NCBI GenBank assembly: GCA_038243395.1 | Contig: JBBSRC010000012.1 | Location: 1-61,964, forward strand | Length of the DNA stretch: 61,964 nt | DNA from: Gelidibacter sp038243395 | Lineage (GTDB): Bacteria > Bacteroidota > Bacteroidia > Flavobacteriales > Flavobacteriaceae | Direction: 5' to 3' | In this document: positions 52,784-61,606 of the stretch, piece after piece | Position numbering within the stretch: the first letter of the stretch is position 1 | Layout of the letters: the number at the start of each line of letters is the position of its first letter | Made by a program: the position numbers and the translations under genes | The notes under the pieces: model-generated | Seen by the model: the letters and a program-made list of their open reading frames with translations, nothing else | Told to the model about the DNA's origin: nothing | Database searches by the model: none

Positions 52784-54856
52784 ATGAAGAATTATCTTCT
52801 TGCTCTATTTAGTACATTATTACCAATTTTAATTTTTGCCCAAGATTTTGATATCAAAGGAGAAACATTAAATCCTTCAACCAATATTAACGATGGGGTT
52901 ATTAATATAGATGTAACGGGAGGTGTTCCACCATACACTTACAGATGGAGTAATCAAAGTACACCTTTAAGCTCAAATGAAGCGACCGGTCTAACTGAAG
53001 GAGTGCCTTACACGGTGGTTGTTACCGATGCTGTAGGAGATTCGAAAACGGCAGTATTTACTGTGAACAGTCAAGCTATCACTGAAGTTTTTAATGGAAT
53101 TATGACTCCTGCGGTAGCTACTTTAGGGAGCGTTTTATTTTGGGATCCATTTGCTGCAATAGGGGTTTATGATCCCGTTGTTTATGCTGATGCCAAACGA
53201 ATTGGTGTTCCAAATTGGACTAATGAGGTTAATAACAAATACATTCTTAAACAATGGCTTTTACCAGAGGGCGCTGAGGTTTCCAAAAACGCTCCCATTG
53301 CAATAATAACGGACAAAGAAGGCAAGGAAATTATTGTAAACTCTGAAGTTCGAGGTAAACTGAAGTATCTTCTTAATGAAGGCCAAACTATTTATAACTC
53401 TGATAATAAAAAGCATGTTATTGAAGAGGGTGCACACATCTTCGGTGAAGTTGTCTATGACAAACCCATAGTTTTGACACATCCTAACGGAGACCCTTTA
53501 ACAAAACCGATTCCTTTTATTGTGATTTGGTTAGTGTTAGGTGCCGTGTTTTTTACGATCAGAATGGGCTTTATCAATTTCCGTGGTTTTAGACACGCCC
53601 TTGATTTGGCTCGTGGAAAATATGATGATCCTGATGCTCCTGGTCAAGTAACCCATTTTCAAGCTTTGGCTACTGCCGTTTCAGGGACGGTTGGTCTGGG
53701 TAATATTGCTGGTGTTGCTGTGGCGATTTCATTAGGTGGAGCAGGAGCAACATTTTGGATGATTGTATGCGGTATTTTAGGAATGTCGACAAAGTTTGTA
53801 GAATGTACTTTGGGTGTAAAATATAGAGACATCTTACCTGATGGACGTGTTTTTGGAGGTCCCATGAATTATCTCCGCTACGGACTTGAAAAGCGAAATA
53901 TGAAAGGCTTAGGTAAAGTCTTGGCTGGAGTATTTGCAGTCCTTGCGGTGGGCGCCTCTTTTGGTGGAGGAAATATGTTTCAGGCCAACCAATCTTTTGA
54001 ACAGTTGGCAGGTCAATTTCCAGTGTTGGTAGGTAATGGATTTTGGTTTGGGATTGTTACCGCCGCTTTAGTTGGTGTGGTTATCATCGGTGGAATAAGT
54101 AGTATTGCGAAAGTGACTGGAAAGGTTGTGCCCATTATGGCCTCTATTTATATAGTTGCAGCCTTGGCAGTTATTATAATGAACATTCAAAATATAGGCC
54201 CTGCATTTTCCGCAATTGTTGATGGCGCTTTTAGTCCTTCAGCTTTAAAAGGTGGTGTGATAGGTGTTTTGGTTGTTGGTTTTCAGCGAGCAGCATTTTC
54301 TAACGAGGCTGGTGTAGGTTCTGCAGCGATAGCCCATAGTACGGCAAAAACGAATAATCCGCCTTCAGAAGGTTTTGTAGCCTTATTGGAACCCTTTATT
54401 GATACCGTTGTAGTTTGTACGCTTACAGCATTAGTTTTAATCTTTACAGGAATGCATGAGGTTGAAGGTATGGCAGGGGCACAATTGACCTCTGATGCTT
54501 TTGCAAGTCAAATTTCTTGGTTCCCCTATGTATTAGCATTAGCTGTTTTCTTGTTTGCGTTTTCAACAATGATTTCTTGGTCTTATTACGGAATGAGAGC
54601 TTGGACTTACTTATTCGGAAAAAGCAAGAAAGTAGAATTCGTTTATAAAATGTTATTCTTAGTTTTTGTAGTTGTTGGAGCTTCTGTAAGTTTAGGTGCT
54701 GTTTTGGACTTCTCGGATATGATGATCCTTGCGATGGCTTTCCCTAATATTATTGGATTGTATATCATGTCAACAGAAGTCAAGATTGATTTAGATTCTT
54801 ACGTTAAAAAATTAAAAGCCAATCTGCTTTATAAAAAGCAGGGGCCAAATAAATAA
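52784..54856 (+). CDS. AGCS-family alanine/sodium symporter with N-terminal extracytoplasmic domains
   Basis: The 690-residue protein is longer than usual for this family (about 450-550). It has a signal peptide (LLALFSTLLPILIFAQ) and a PKD/SprB-like domain, INIDVTGGVPPYTYRWSNQS to VVVTDAVGDSKTAVFTV (about 40-95). A barrel-sandwich, lipoyl-like segment, WLLPEGAEVSKNAPIAIITD to VRGKLKYLLNEGQTIYNSDN (about 165-225), follows. The symporter part starts with IRMGFINFRGFRHALDLARG and contains ATAVSGTVGLGNIAGVAVAI. It should import alanine or glycine with sodium. The symporter core is intact by eye. Confidence 0.85.
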   Translation: MKNYLLALFSTLLPILIFAQDFDIKGETLNPSTNINDGVINIDVTGGVPPYTYRWSNQSTPLSSNEATGLTEGVPYTVVVTDAVGDSKTAVFTVNSQAITEVFNGIMTPAVATLGSVLFWDPFAAIGVYDPVVYADAKRIGVPNWTNEVNNKYILKQWLLPEGAEVSKNAPIAIITDKEGKEIIVNSEVRGKLKYLLNEGQTIYNSDNKKHVIEEGAHIFGEVVYDKPIVLTHPNGDPLTKPIPFIVIWLVLGAVFFTIRMGFINFRGFRHALDLARGKYDDPDAPGQVTHFQALATAVSGTVGLGNIAGVAVAISLGGAGATFWMIVCGILGMSTKFVECTLGVKYRDILPDGRVFGGPMNYLRYGLEKRNMKGLGKVLAGVFAVLAVGASFGGGNMFQANQSFEQLAGQFPVLVGNGFWFGIVTAALVGVVIIGGISSIAKVTGKVVPIMASIYIVAALAVIIMNIQNIGPAFSAIVDGAFSPSALKGGVIGVLVVGFQRAAFSNEAGVGSAAIAHSTAKTNNPPSEGFVALLEPFIDTVVVCTLTALVLIFTGMHEVEGMAGAQLTSDAFASQISWFPYVLALAVFLFAFSTMISWSYYGMRAWTYLFGKSKKVEFVYKMLFLVFVVVGASVSLGAVLDFSDMMILAMAFPNIIGLYIMSTEVKIDLDSYVKKLKANLLYKKQGPNK

Positions 54857-54869
54857 ATAAGAATATATT

Positions 54870-55763
54870 ATGGCATTAAAATCCCATTTCAGGTTTACTA
54901 ACAGTCAACGGAATGGGATTTTTTTATTGGCCGTCCTCATCGTAATCTTCCAGAGCATTTATGCCTTTGTTGATTTTACTTCGGATGACATACAACCTGA
55001 TACAAAAGCCTTGGAGAAATTTAGGCTCCAACTTGATTCATTAAAGAAGGTAGAAGTAGAGAAAAATAAACCTAAGGTCTATCCGTTCAACCCTAATTAT
55101 ATTACAGATTTTAAAGGTTATACACTCGGGATGTCCACAGAGGAAATAGATCGTTTATTGGCATTTAGAGAGAAGGACCAGTGGATTAATTCCGCAAAAC
55201 AATTTCAAGAGGTTACCAATGTTTCAGATTCTTTGCTCGATGCGTTGGCGCCGTTATTTAAATTTCCAGAATGGATTACCAATCCAAAACCTAAAATTAA
55301 TTGGTCGGAACAGTCAAAAAACATAAATCAAAAAAATAACAGTTCTAAAACCTACGATCAAAAGAAAGATTTAAATACGGCTTCAGCCCAAGATCTACAG
55401 AAAGTCAACGGCATCGGCGAAAAACTCTCTGATAATATCATCAAATATCGAAATAAGTTTAGAGGTGGTTTTATTTCGGAAATCCAACTTCAGGACATTT
55501 ATGGATTGTCACCCGAAGTTATAGAGCGTGTCAATAATGATTTTGCAGTTAAATCGCCACGAGCAATAGAAAAGATTAGTTTGAATACCGCATCAAAGGA
55601 GCAATTAGTTACTGTTCAGTATATTGATTATGAGATCGCACATTATATCATTGAGCAAAGAACTTTGAGAGATGGCTTCAAATCATTTGAGGAACTATTA
55701 AAAGTTAAAAACTTCCCGGTTAAAAAATTCGAGATAATTAAGTTATATTTGACCCTCAATTAA
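54870..55763 (+). CDS. Helix-hairpin-helix (ComEA-like) protein
   Basis: The 297-residue protein has one N-terminal membrane helix (GIFLLAVLIVIFQSIYAFVD). Repeated HhH units follow: FKGYTLGMSTEEIDRLLAFR, then DLNTASAQDLQKVNGIGEKL continuing SDNIIKYR, then SLNTASKEQLVTVQYIDYEI. HhH repeats of this type bind DNA without sequence preference. It could help DNA uptake or serve another extracytoplasmic DNA contact. It lies 13 nt after the symporter gene and 17 before the dehydrogenase gene. Confidence 0.85.
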   Translation: MALKSHFRFTNSQRNGIFLLAVLIVIFQSIYAFVDFTSDDIQPDTKALEKFRLQLDSLKKVEVEKNKPKVYPFNPNYITDFKGYTLGMSTEEIDRLLAFREKDQWINSAKQFQEVTNVSDSLLDALAPLFKFPEWITNPKPKINWSEQSKNINQKNNSSKTYDQKKDLNTASAQDLQKVNGIGEKLSDNIIKYRNKFRGGFISEIQLQDIYGLSPEVIERVNNDFAVKSPRAIEKISLNTASKEQLVTVQYIDYEIAHYIIEQRTLRDGFKSFEELLKVKNFPVKKFEIIKLYLTLN

Positions 55764-55780
55764 ATGAAAATATTAAGCAT

Positions 55781-56947
55781 ATGAATAGCATGTACTTCAC
55801 CGAAGAACATCAACTTTTTAGAAAGAGTTTACAAGATTTTTTAAAAAAGGAAGTCGTACCTCATATTGATAAATGGGAAGAGACAGGAACGATTGAACGT
55901 TTTATCTGGAAAAAATTTGGTGACATGGGTTTTTTTGGAATCAACTACCCTGAAGCGTATGGTGGCATGAACTTAGATTTATTCTATACCGTAATTTTTC
56001 TCGAAGAATTGCAAAAAATAAATTCTGGTGGCTTTGCGGCTGCTATGTGGGCGCATGCTTATCTTGCCATGACGCATCTTAATCTAGAAGGCAGCCATGA
56101 AATAAAAGAAAAATATTTGGCACCGAGCATTGCCGGTAATAAAATAGGCTGCTTGTGCATTACTGAGCCTTTTGCAGGAAGTGATGTTGCAGGAATGCGA
56201 ACCACTGCTGAAAAGAAAGGTGATGTATATGTGATCAATGGTTCCAAAACCTTCATCACTAATGGTATTTACAGTGATTATTTAGTGGTTGCGGCCAAAA
56301 CAAATCCTGAAGCAGGACATAACGGGATGAGTATTTTTGTGATGGATAGGGATACGCCAGGTATTACAGCTTCTAAACTTGATAAGTTAGGATGGAGAGC
56401 GTCAGATACTGGAGAGATTTCATTTGATAATGTAATCATTCCTGCGGATCAGCTTATGGGAGAAGAAGGCAAAGGATTTCCATACATCATGCAGCATTTT
56501 GCTTTAGAAAGATTGATCATGGGGATTAATGCACATGCGAGAGCTGAGTTTGCATTGGAGTATGCGATTCAATACATGTCTGAACGTACTGCTTTCGGCA
56601 AAACCATTGATAAGTTTCAAGCTTTGCGTCATAAAGTAGCAGATTTTTATACCGATATGACAATCTGTAAAGAGTTCAATTATTCAGTAGCGTATCGTTT
56701 AAATAAAGGAGAATATGTGGTCAAAGAAGCCACCATGTCAAAATTGCATTCCACTAAAATGGCAGATGAAGTCATTTACGGTTGTCTTCAATTTTTAGGT
56801 GGTTATGGATATATGGAAGACTATCCTCTGGCGCGTTTGCTCCGTGATAGTAGATTAGGCCCAATCGGAGGTGGCACCTCTGAAATTTTAAGAGAAATTA
56901 TCGCTAAAATGGTGATCGATAAGAAAGATTACAAACCGGCGACTTAA
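55781..56947 (+). CDS. Acyl-CoA dehydrogenase
   Basis: The 388-residue flavoenzyme has the N-terminal helical domain (YFTEEHQLFRKSLQDFLKKE) and the middle beta domain with CLCITEPFAGSDVAGMRTTA and NGSKTFITNG. The C-terminal helical domain has QHFALERLIMGINAHARAEF and FLGGYGYMEDYPLARLLRDS continuing RLGPIGGGTSEILREI. It oxidises an acyl-CoA to the enoyl-CoA with FAD. Chain length specificity cannot be read. Its 3' end is copied twice downstream. Confidence 0.93.
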   Translation: MNSMYFTEEHQLFRKSLQDFLKKEVVPHIDKWEETGTIERFIWKKFGDMGFFGINYPEAYGGMNLDLFYTVIFLEELQKINSGGFAAAMWAHAYLAMTHLNLEGSHEIKEKYLAPSIAGNKIGCLCITEPFAGSDVAGMRTTAEKKGDVYVINGSKTFITNGIYSDYLVVAAKTNPEAGHNGMSIFVMDRDTPGITASKLDKLGWRASDTGEISFDNVIIPADQLMGEEGKGFPYIMQHFALERLIMGINAHARAEFALEYAIQYMSERTAFGKTIDKFQALRHKVADFYTDMTICKEFNYSVAYRLNKGEYVVKEATMSKLHSTKMADEVIYGCLQFLGGYGYMEDYPLARLLRDSRLGPIGGGTSEILREIIAKMVIDKKDYKPAT

Positions 56948-57110
56948 TTTTTTAAATCATCATTTAGCGAAAATATAAACTAATTATCGCTAAAATTGTT
57001 ATAGATAAGAAAATTATAAAGCCGCGAATTAATTTGTTAAATTATCGTTTTTGCAAAAAGTTAAAGTAATTACGCTAAAGTTGTGATGAATAGCTACAAT
57101 TAAAAAACCA
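56897..57110 (+). repeat. 86-bp tandem copies of the acyl-CoA dehydrogenase gene's 3' end
   Basis: The unit starts ATTATCGCTAAAATGGTGAT inside the gene (56897). A second copy starts at 56983 (ATTATCGCTAAAATTGTTAT) and a third, shorter one at 57069 (ATTACGCTAAAGTTGTGATG). The period is 86 bp both times. Similarity falls from the first to the third copy. The rest of the 56948-57360 gap contains no gene. Confidence 0.8.
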
Positions 57111-57360
57111 CTGGTATAATTAATTCGGAATCATTATATTAGCTGATGTCTAAATCAACTATAGTGAAATAAAAAAATCAAGACTTATGCTTGCTTTATA
57201 TAAATTTTAATGTGATAATGCGCGTTGATTTAATCATTCGTTAATTAATTATACGTTTGGCATTTGCCACTAATATTTACAAACAATTGCTCAAATTCCC
57301 TCCCAAATTAGCAATTGTTTTCATACGAGATCGATACTTAACCCATCTACACATAACAAC

Positions 57361-58782
57361 ATGAGAGTCAATTATTTCAAATACCTACTGACGATATCAA
57401 TTTTCTTTTTTTGTTTCTCGGCCTTTTCACAAAAGGAAATTAAGAATAAAATTTCTGATTTTGGCACATTGGTGCCTATAGAAAGCGCAAGCATTTACGT
57501 GCAAAATACCACCATAGGAACCGTCAGTAATGCTGATGGTAAGTTTGTGTTACTCGTGCCTGTGCAGTTTGAAAAGGATACTTTGGTCATTTCATCCATA
57601 GGCTATAAAAGTTTCAAAACTCTAGTAGATGAGTTTGATAATACGCAAGATATTTATTTAGAAGAGGATATCGCTTCTTTGGATGAAATTGTGCTTATTG
57701 CTGAAAACAGGCCAAAAACAGCGAATGATATTGTATTAAAAGCGCTAGAGAAATTATCAACTAACATGCCCGAAACACCGTATCTTCAAAAAGGCTTTTT
57801 ACGTCATAAAGAGCGCAACCGGCGCGAATTTAAATGGCTCATAGAAAGTGCCGTAACGGTTTATGACTCCAGTTATACATCTTCGGCAACTTCCAATCTT
57901 AAAATAAATGTGGATCAGGTCAGAAAAAGTTATGATTTGAGAGATGTGGATAGCTTGCTAACTTATACTGCCTATTTGAAAGAAAAAGGAAATCGACGAA
58001 ACCTGCAGGCACGAAACTTAAGAAGAGATACCATCCAGACATCCAGCTTAGTGAAAGCCATAAAATGGAATGACACCCGAATTAATGGGTTGCAAAATTT
58101 GTTTGAAAGCAAATTGAATATTCTAAGAAACACCAATATTAATCGGGCTTTGTTTGGTGATGATATTTTGGACAAGCACCAATTTAGATTAGACACCATT
58201 TTAGTGGACAACGATAGAAAGATTTATAAAATTGAGATCTCAGAAAGTCACCAATTTGTAAACCTAGAGACGAAAGGAATTTTTAATGATGGCTACCACC
58301 CGAAAGGTTGGCTCTATATTTATTATGATAATTACGCCATCAAAAAATTAGAATACGAACTGGTTGCCGCCTCCGACGCTCAGAAAAGCAGAAGTAAAAC
58401 GCTTTTTGATACCCATATTAACCATAAGTTGATTATGACGTTTAGAGAGTATCAAGATAAAATGTATCTTAATTACATTTATTATGAAACGCCAAAATTG
58501 GTAAACGTCGGTCATAAACCAACTAAGCCTGGTGAAGTAAACGAGGAGTCCAATGCCGACGAGCGATTTTACTACACAGTTCAAGAATTGTTGTTTACAG
58601 AGATCATTCTTGATCCAGAAGTCATTGAAGTCGCGCTTCAAAAGCGATGGGATCCAGATATCTTTGCGGTAAAACCTTATAACAAAGAATTTTGGAGAAA
58701 TTACAATACACTTTTGGAGAGTGAGGAGGATCAAAAGCTGATTCAGGATTTGACCAAGCGCTCTTCTCTATATAAAGATTAA
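57361..58782 (+). CDS. Carboxypeptidase-like regulatory domain protein
   Basis: The 473-residue exported protein has a signal peptide (LLTISIFFFCFSAFSQ). The N-terminal carboxypeptidase D regulatory-like domain contains PIESASIYVQNTTIGTVSNA and DGKFVLLVPVQF, then SSIGYKSFKTLV. A long region of about 350 residues with alternating strand-like segments follows (VLKALEKLSTNMPETPYLQK, GWLYIYYDNYAIKKLEYELV). It lacks a recognisable TonB barrel. Related proteins are outer-membrane or periplasmic in this phylum; function is unknown. Confidence 0.8.
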   Translation: MRVNYFKYLLTISIFFFCFSAFSQKEIKNKISDFGTLVPIESASIYVQNTTIGTVSNADGKFVLLVPVQFEKDTLVISSIGYKSFKTLVDEFDNTQDIYLEEDIASLDEIVLIAENRPKTANDIVLKALEKLSTNMPETPYLQKGFLRHKERNRREFKWLIESAVTVYDSSYTSSATSNLKINVDQVRKSYDLRDVDSLLTYTAYLKEKGNRRNLQARNLRRDTIQTSSLVKAIKWNDTRINGLQNLFESKLNILRNTNINRALFGDDILDKHQFRLDTILVDNDRKIYKIEISESHQFVNLETKGIFNDGYHPKGWLYIYYDNYAIKKLEYELVAASDAQKSRSKTLFDTHINHKLIMTFREYQDKMYLNYIYYETPKLVNVGHKPTKPGEVNEESNADERFYYTVQELLFTEIILDPEVIEVALQKRWDPDIFAVKPYNKEFWRNYNTLLESEEDQKLIQDLTKRSSLYKD

Positions 58783-59189
58783 TTTAAAGAGATTGATCCT
58801 GATTGATGTTTTTGCCTTAATGTTAATGAGGTGTAAATTCAATTATAGTGGCAAATACAGATTGTATTTTCTAGCTTTTATGACTATGTTTTTTAATGAT
58901 TATTACTGAAATGAAAGAGTATTGAAAAAGTTAAAGATGTAGGCACTAAGCATCAATAGTACGTTGTTTTCGATAGGCGTTATTTCAGTGGTAAAGTGGA
59001 ATCTATGGTTGGTCCACAATATTGGTATTTATTAATCTTACTGGCATTACCTAATTTGGTATCTCAAACACAAAATTTCAGAATACTGGATAAGCGTAAT
59101 TTTAGTAAAAAGGAAAGTTATAGTGTTTGCATTTATGATATGTGTGGTATTTAAGGCCTTATAATTAGCTAGATATTTTTTTTTAAAAT
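58783..59189. other. Gene-free stretch with decayed coding-like sequence
   Basis: No intact gene. On the plus strand 59005-59150 gives a short open stretch (MVGPQYWYLLILLALPNLVS) and a second hydrophobic piece in another frame (VILVKRKVIVFAFMICVVF). These may be remains of a lost membrane protein. Confidence 0.35.
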
Positions 59190-59224
59190 TTTGATTGCAA
59201 ATTATAATTTACTTTTTATATTTG
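59190..59224 (+). promoter_or_regulatory. Promoter of rpsU
   Basis: TTTG (59190-59193), with TTG again at 59195-59197, precedes TATATTTG (59217-59224) by 19-23 nt. The ATG follows 37 nt later, with an unusually good ribosome-binding site for this phylum, AGAGGAGGT. Confidence 0.65.
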
Positions 59225-59261
59225 CAACCTGAAATTCTAAAAGAGAGGAGGTTAAGACACT

Positions 59262-59456
59262 ATGTTAGTAATACCAATTAAAGAAGGAGAAAATATAGAT
59301 AGAGCGTTAAAGCGTTACAAACGTAAGTTTGATAAGACTGGTACGAAACGCCAGCTGCAAGCTCGCAAGCAATTTGATAAGCCTTCAGTTCTGACTAGAA
59401 CTGCAAATCAGAAAGCCCAATACATTCAACATCTAAGAGATCGAGAAAACGTATAA
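59262..59456 (+). CDS. rpsU: 30S ribosomal protein S21
   Basis: The 64-residue protein is typical of the flavobacterial S21: MLVIPIKEGENIDRALKRYK continuing RKFDKTGTKRQLQARKQFDK. It is very basic at the C-terminal side. It has a strong Shine-Dalgarno-like AGGAGG about 9 nt before the ATG, whereas most genes here show none. A terminator follows. Confidence 0.97.
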   Translation: MLVIPIKEGENIDRALKRYKRKFDKTGTKRQLQARKQFDKPSVLTRTANQKAQYIQHLRDRENV

Positions 59457-59483
59457 TTAATATTTCGAAATCAAATAAAAGAG

Positions 59484-59511
59484 ATTCCTGCACTTGCAGG
59501 AATTTTTTTGT
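59484..59511 (+). terminator. Terminator of rpsU
   Basis: ATTCCTGC-ACTT-GCAGGAAT is an 8-bp perfect stem followed by a T run, 28 nt after the stop. The same stem sequence occurs twice in the tRNA spacers (61126 and 61417) without a T run. Confidence 0.8.
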
Positions 59512-59550
59512 TCTATCTTTAATGAACCAAATCTACAAACGAGTTCTTCA

Positions 59551-60459
59551 ATGCATACCGAACAATCACAATTCTTACCTTTTTCAGAGTATTTACTACA
59601 TGAGAAAAACTATTCAGCTTTAACGGTCAAGGCCTATCTTTCAGATCTTGGGAGTTACTCAGAATTTGTTTCTAGAGATTACGACTCAGAAACCATCCAA
59701 AATGTGAATTATCCTCAAATTAGAAGTTGGATCGTGTATCTGGTGGAACAAAAAATCTCCAATAGAAGTATCAATCGCAAGATTTCTTCACTGAATTCCT
59801 ATTTTAAGTTTTTAATTAAAACAGAAACTATTGAGGCTAATCCATTATCAAAACACAAAGCTTTAAAAACAGATAAGAAAGTCCAAATCCCTTTTTCACA
59901 AAAGGAAATGGAAGAAGTAATTGACATCTTAGCTCTAAAAACTGATTTTGAAGGTATCAGAAATCGTTTTATTGTTGAGCTTTTTTATGCAACAGGCATC
60001 AGGCGGATAGAGCTTATCCAAATTAAGCTCAAAGATTTCGATTTAAGTAACAAAACATTAAAAGTACTTGGGAAACGAAATAAAGAGCGCTTTGTTCCGT
60101 TAATTGATAGTGTAGTGAGGACAGCCGGCGATTATTTGCGGATGAGAAATGAATTGGAAATTATTAAAGACCCCGAATATTTGTTTTTAACCAAAAGGGG
60201 TTTAAAAGTATATGAAACTCTTGTTTACAGAATTATAAATGAGTATTTTAGTCAGGCTTCTCACAAAGTAAAAAAGAGTCCGCATATATTGAGGCACTCC
60301 TTTGCAACTCATTTACTTAACCAAGGAGCGGATTTAAATGCTGTTAAAGAATTACTTGGACATACAAGTCTCGCAGCGACCCAAATCTATACGCATAGTA
60401 GTATTGCGGAATTAAAAAAAGTATATGCTAAAGCGCATCCAAGAAGTAATAGAAAGTAA
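59551..60459 (+). CDS. xerC: Tyrosine recombinase XerC
   Basis: The 302-residue protein starts at MHTEQSQFLPFSEYLLHEKN; a longer start would run through the rpsU terminator. The N-terminal SAM-like domain is typical (NYSALTVKAYLSDLGSYSEF). The catalytic domain has GIRRIELIQIK (first Arg) and KSPHILRHSFATHLLNQGAD (His and second Arg). GHTSLAATQIYTHSSIAELK then carries the His and nucleophilic Tyr. It resolves chromosome dimers with a partner. Followed closely by hpf. Confidence 0.93.
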   Translation: MHTEQSQFLPFSEYLLHEKNYSALTVKAYLSDLGSYSEFVSRDYDSETIQNVNYPQIRSWIVYLVEQKISNRSINRKISSLNSYFKFLIKTETIEANPLSKHKALKTDKKVQIPFSQKEMEEVIDILALKTDFEGIRNRFIVELFYATGIRRIELIQIKLKDFDLSNKTLKVLGKRNKERFVPLIDSVVRTAGDYLRMRNELEIIKDPEYLFLTKRGLKVYETLVYRIINEYFSQASHKVKKSPHILRHSFATHLLNQGADLNAVKELLGHTSLAATQIYTHSSIAELKKVYAKAHPRSNRK

Positions 60460-60529
60460 CTAGTGTCTAACCAAATGAAGGTGTGAGTTTGTATGAGCCT
60501 CATGCCTTAATTTATTAAAAACCCAACAG

Positions 60530-60832
60530 ATGAAAGTAATCACACAATCCGTTAATTTTACTGCAGACAAAAAATTGATCGACTTCATTCAAAAAAGAAT
60601 GGATAAGCTAGATTTGTTTTATGACAAAGTCATCCAAACTGATGTTTATCTTAAAGTTGAAAACACAAGTGATAAGGAAAATAAGATATTTGAAGCCAGG
60701 GTAAACGTTCCAGGAGATAGTTTTGTAGTTAAGAAACAATGTAGAACGTTTGAAGAAGGAGCAGATATGGCAATTTCATCGTTGGAAAGACAACTAAAAA
60801 AGAGAAAAGAGAAATTAAGGTCACATTTGTGA
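60530..60832 (+). CDS. hpf: Ribosome hibernation-promoting factor (HPF/RaiA family)
   Basis: The 100-residue short-form HPF begins MKVITQSVNFTADKKLIDFI, continues QKRMDKLDLFYDKVIQTDVY and ends DMAISSLERQLKKRKEKLRS. It binds the 30S subunit in slow growth and helps ribosome dimerisation or inactivation. It is followed by a tRNA block that precedes tuf in many genomes. Confidence 0.93.
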   Translation: MKVITQSVNFTADKKLIDFIQKRMDKLDLFYDKVIQTDVYLKVENTSDKENKIFEARVNVPGDSFVVKKQCRTFEEGADMAISSLERQLKKRKEKLRSHL

Positions 60833-60852
60833 AAAAAATATTAAAAAAATGT

Positions 60853-60882
60853 TTTGAATAAATAAATAATTCTATACATTTG
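60853..60882 (+). promoter_or_regulatory. Promoter of the tRNA block
   Basis: TTTG (60853-60856) and TACATTTG (60875-60882) are 18 nt apart, a full consensus match. The first tRNA starts 51 nt downstream. This is probably the promoter for the four tRNAs and possibly tuf. Confidence 0.7.
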
Positions 60883-60933
60883 CAGTCCGTTAGAAATAGC
60901 GGGCTTTTTTATTGAAGCAAAAGACAGTAAAAA

Positions 60934-61007
60934 GCCGATGTAGCTCAGCTGGCTAGAGCAGCTGATTTGTAATCAGCAGGTCGTGGGTTCGAGTCCCTCT
61001 ATCGGCT
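60934..61007 (+). tRNA. tRNA-Thr (anticodon TGT)
   Basis: A cloverleaf is visible: acceptor GCCGATG / TATCGGC, D arm with AGCTCAGCTGGCTAGAGC, anticodon stem CTGAT/ATCAG with loop TTGTA carrying TGT, T loop GGTTCGAGTCC. It is the first of four tRNAs. The CCA is not encoded. Confidence 0.95.
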
Positions 61008-61096
61008 CTTAATTATTGAAACAGTGCTAGGGAATTAAATTTAGTTTGAAAACAGAACAAAAATTTAATTGGGACGAGAAGTTTATCCGGAGCGCA

Positions 61097-61120
61097 GTGG
61101 AAGAGAGTACCTTTATCGGC
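61097..61120 (+). repeat. Decayed copy of the tRNA-Thr 3' half
   Basis: GTGG....GAGTACCTTTATCGGC matches the T-arm and acceptor end of the first tRNA-Thr (GTGGGTTCGAGTCCCTCTAT continuing CGGC) at about 18 of 24 positions. The following TCTTAATT also matches. The two copies are 114 bp apart. Confidence 0.55.
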
Positions 61121-61125
61121 TCTTA

Positions 61126-61145
61126 ATTCCTGCGAAGGCAGGAAT
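61126..61145. repeat. ATTCCTGC stem-loop, spacer copy 1
   Basis: ATTCCTGC-GAAG-GCAGGAAT has the same 8-bp stem as the rpsU terminator. It is followed by CTCAAA rather than T's. Confidence 0.7.
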
Positions 61146-61222
61146 CTCAAAACAGTAATGTTTAGAGAACGTTCATTAAAAGATTGAAAGTGACATTTAA
61201 AATTATATATTTTAAATGATTT

Positions 61223-61304
<82 letters not shown>

Positions 61305-61368
61305 CTAAACTTTTAAATAAGCTACGGTCAAAAGCTCACTTTTGTAAAGTTATGTTTTAAAAGTTTAA

Positions 61369-61412
61369 GTAAGGGTTTGTCCTTACGGATTACCGACCTA
61401 AGGGAGGTAATC
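61369..61412. other. Two stacked stem-loops in the tRNA-Tyr/tRNA-Gly spacer
   Basis: GTAAGG-N6-CCTTAC (61369-61386) and GATTACC-N11-GGTAATC (61388-61412) are perfect stems following one another. They may be processing signals. Confidence 0.5.
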
Positions 61413-61416
61413 GACA

Positions 61417-61436
61417 ATTCCTGCGAAAGTAGGAAT
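61417..61436. repeat. ATTCCTGC stem-loop, spacer copy 2
   Basis: ATTCCTGC-GAAA-GTAGGAAT differs from copy 1 by one stem base (forming a G-T pair) and one loop base. It is also followed by CTCAAA. Confidence 0.65.
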
Positions 61437-61524
61437 CTCAAATTTGAGTGCTATAAGCGAAAGTTTGAAAACGTTCATTAAATATTGGAATTTGGAATTG
61501 CTTTAAAAGTTATTTCATAAAATT

Positions 61525-61597
61525 GCGGGAGTAGCTCAGTTGGTAGAGCGTCAGCCTTCCAAGCTGAATGTCGCCGGTTCGAACCCGGTCTCCCGCT
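61525..61597 (+). tRNA. tRNA-Gly (anticodon TCC)
   Basis: The 73-nt tRNA has acceptor GCGGGAG / CTCCCGC, a D arm with AGCTCAGTTGGTAGAGC, an anticodon stem CAGCC/AGCTG-like with loop carrying TCC, and a T stem GCCGG/CCGGT with loop TTCGAAC. Degraded copies of its 3' end follow. Confidence 0.95.
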
Positions 61598-61606
61598 CAA
61601 AGAGTG

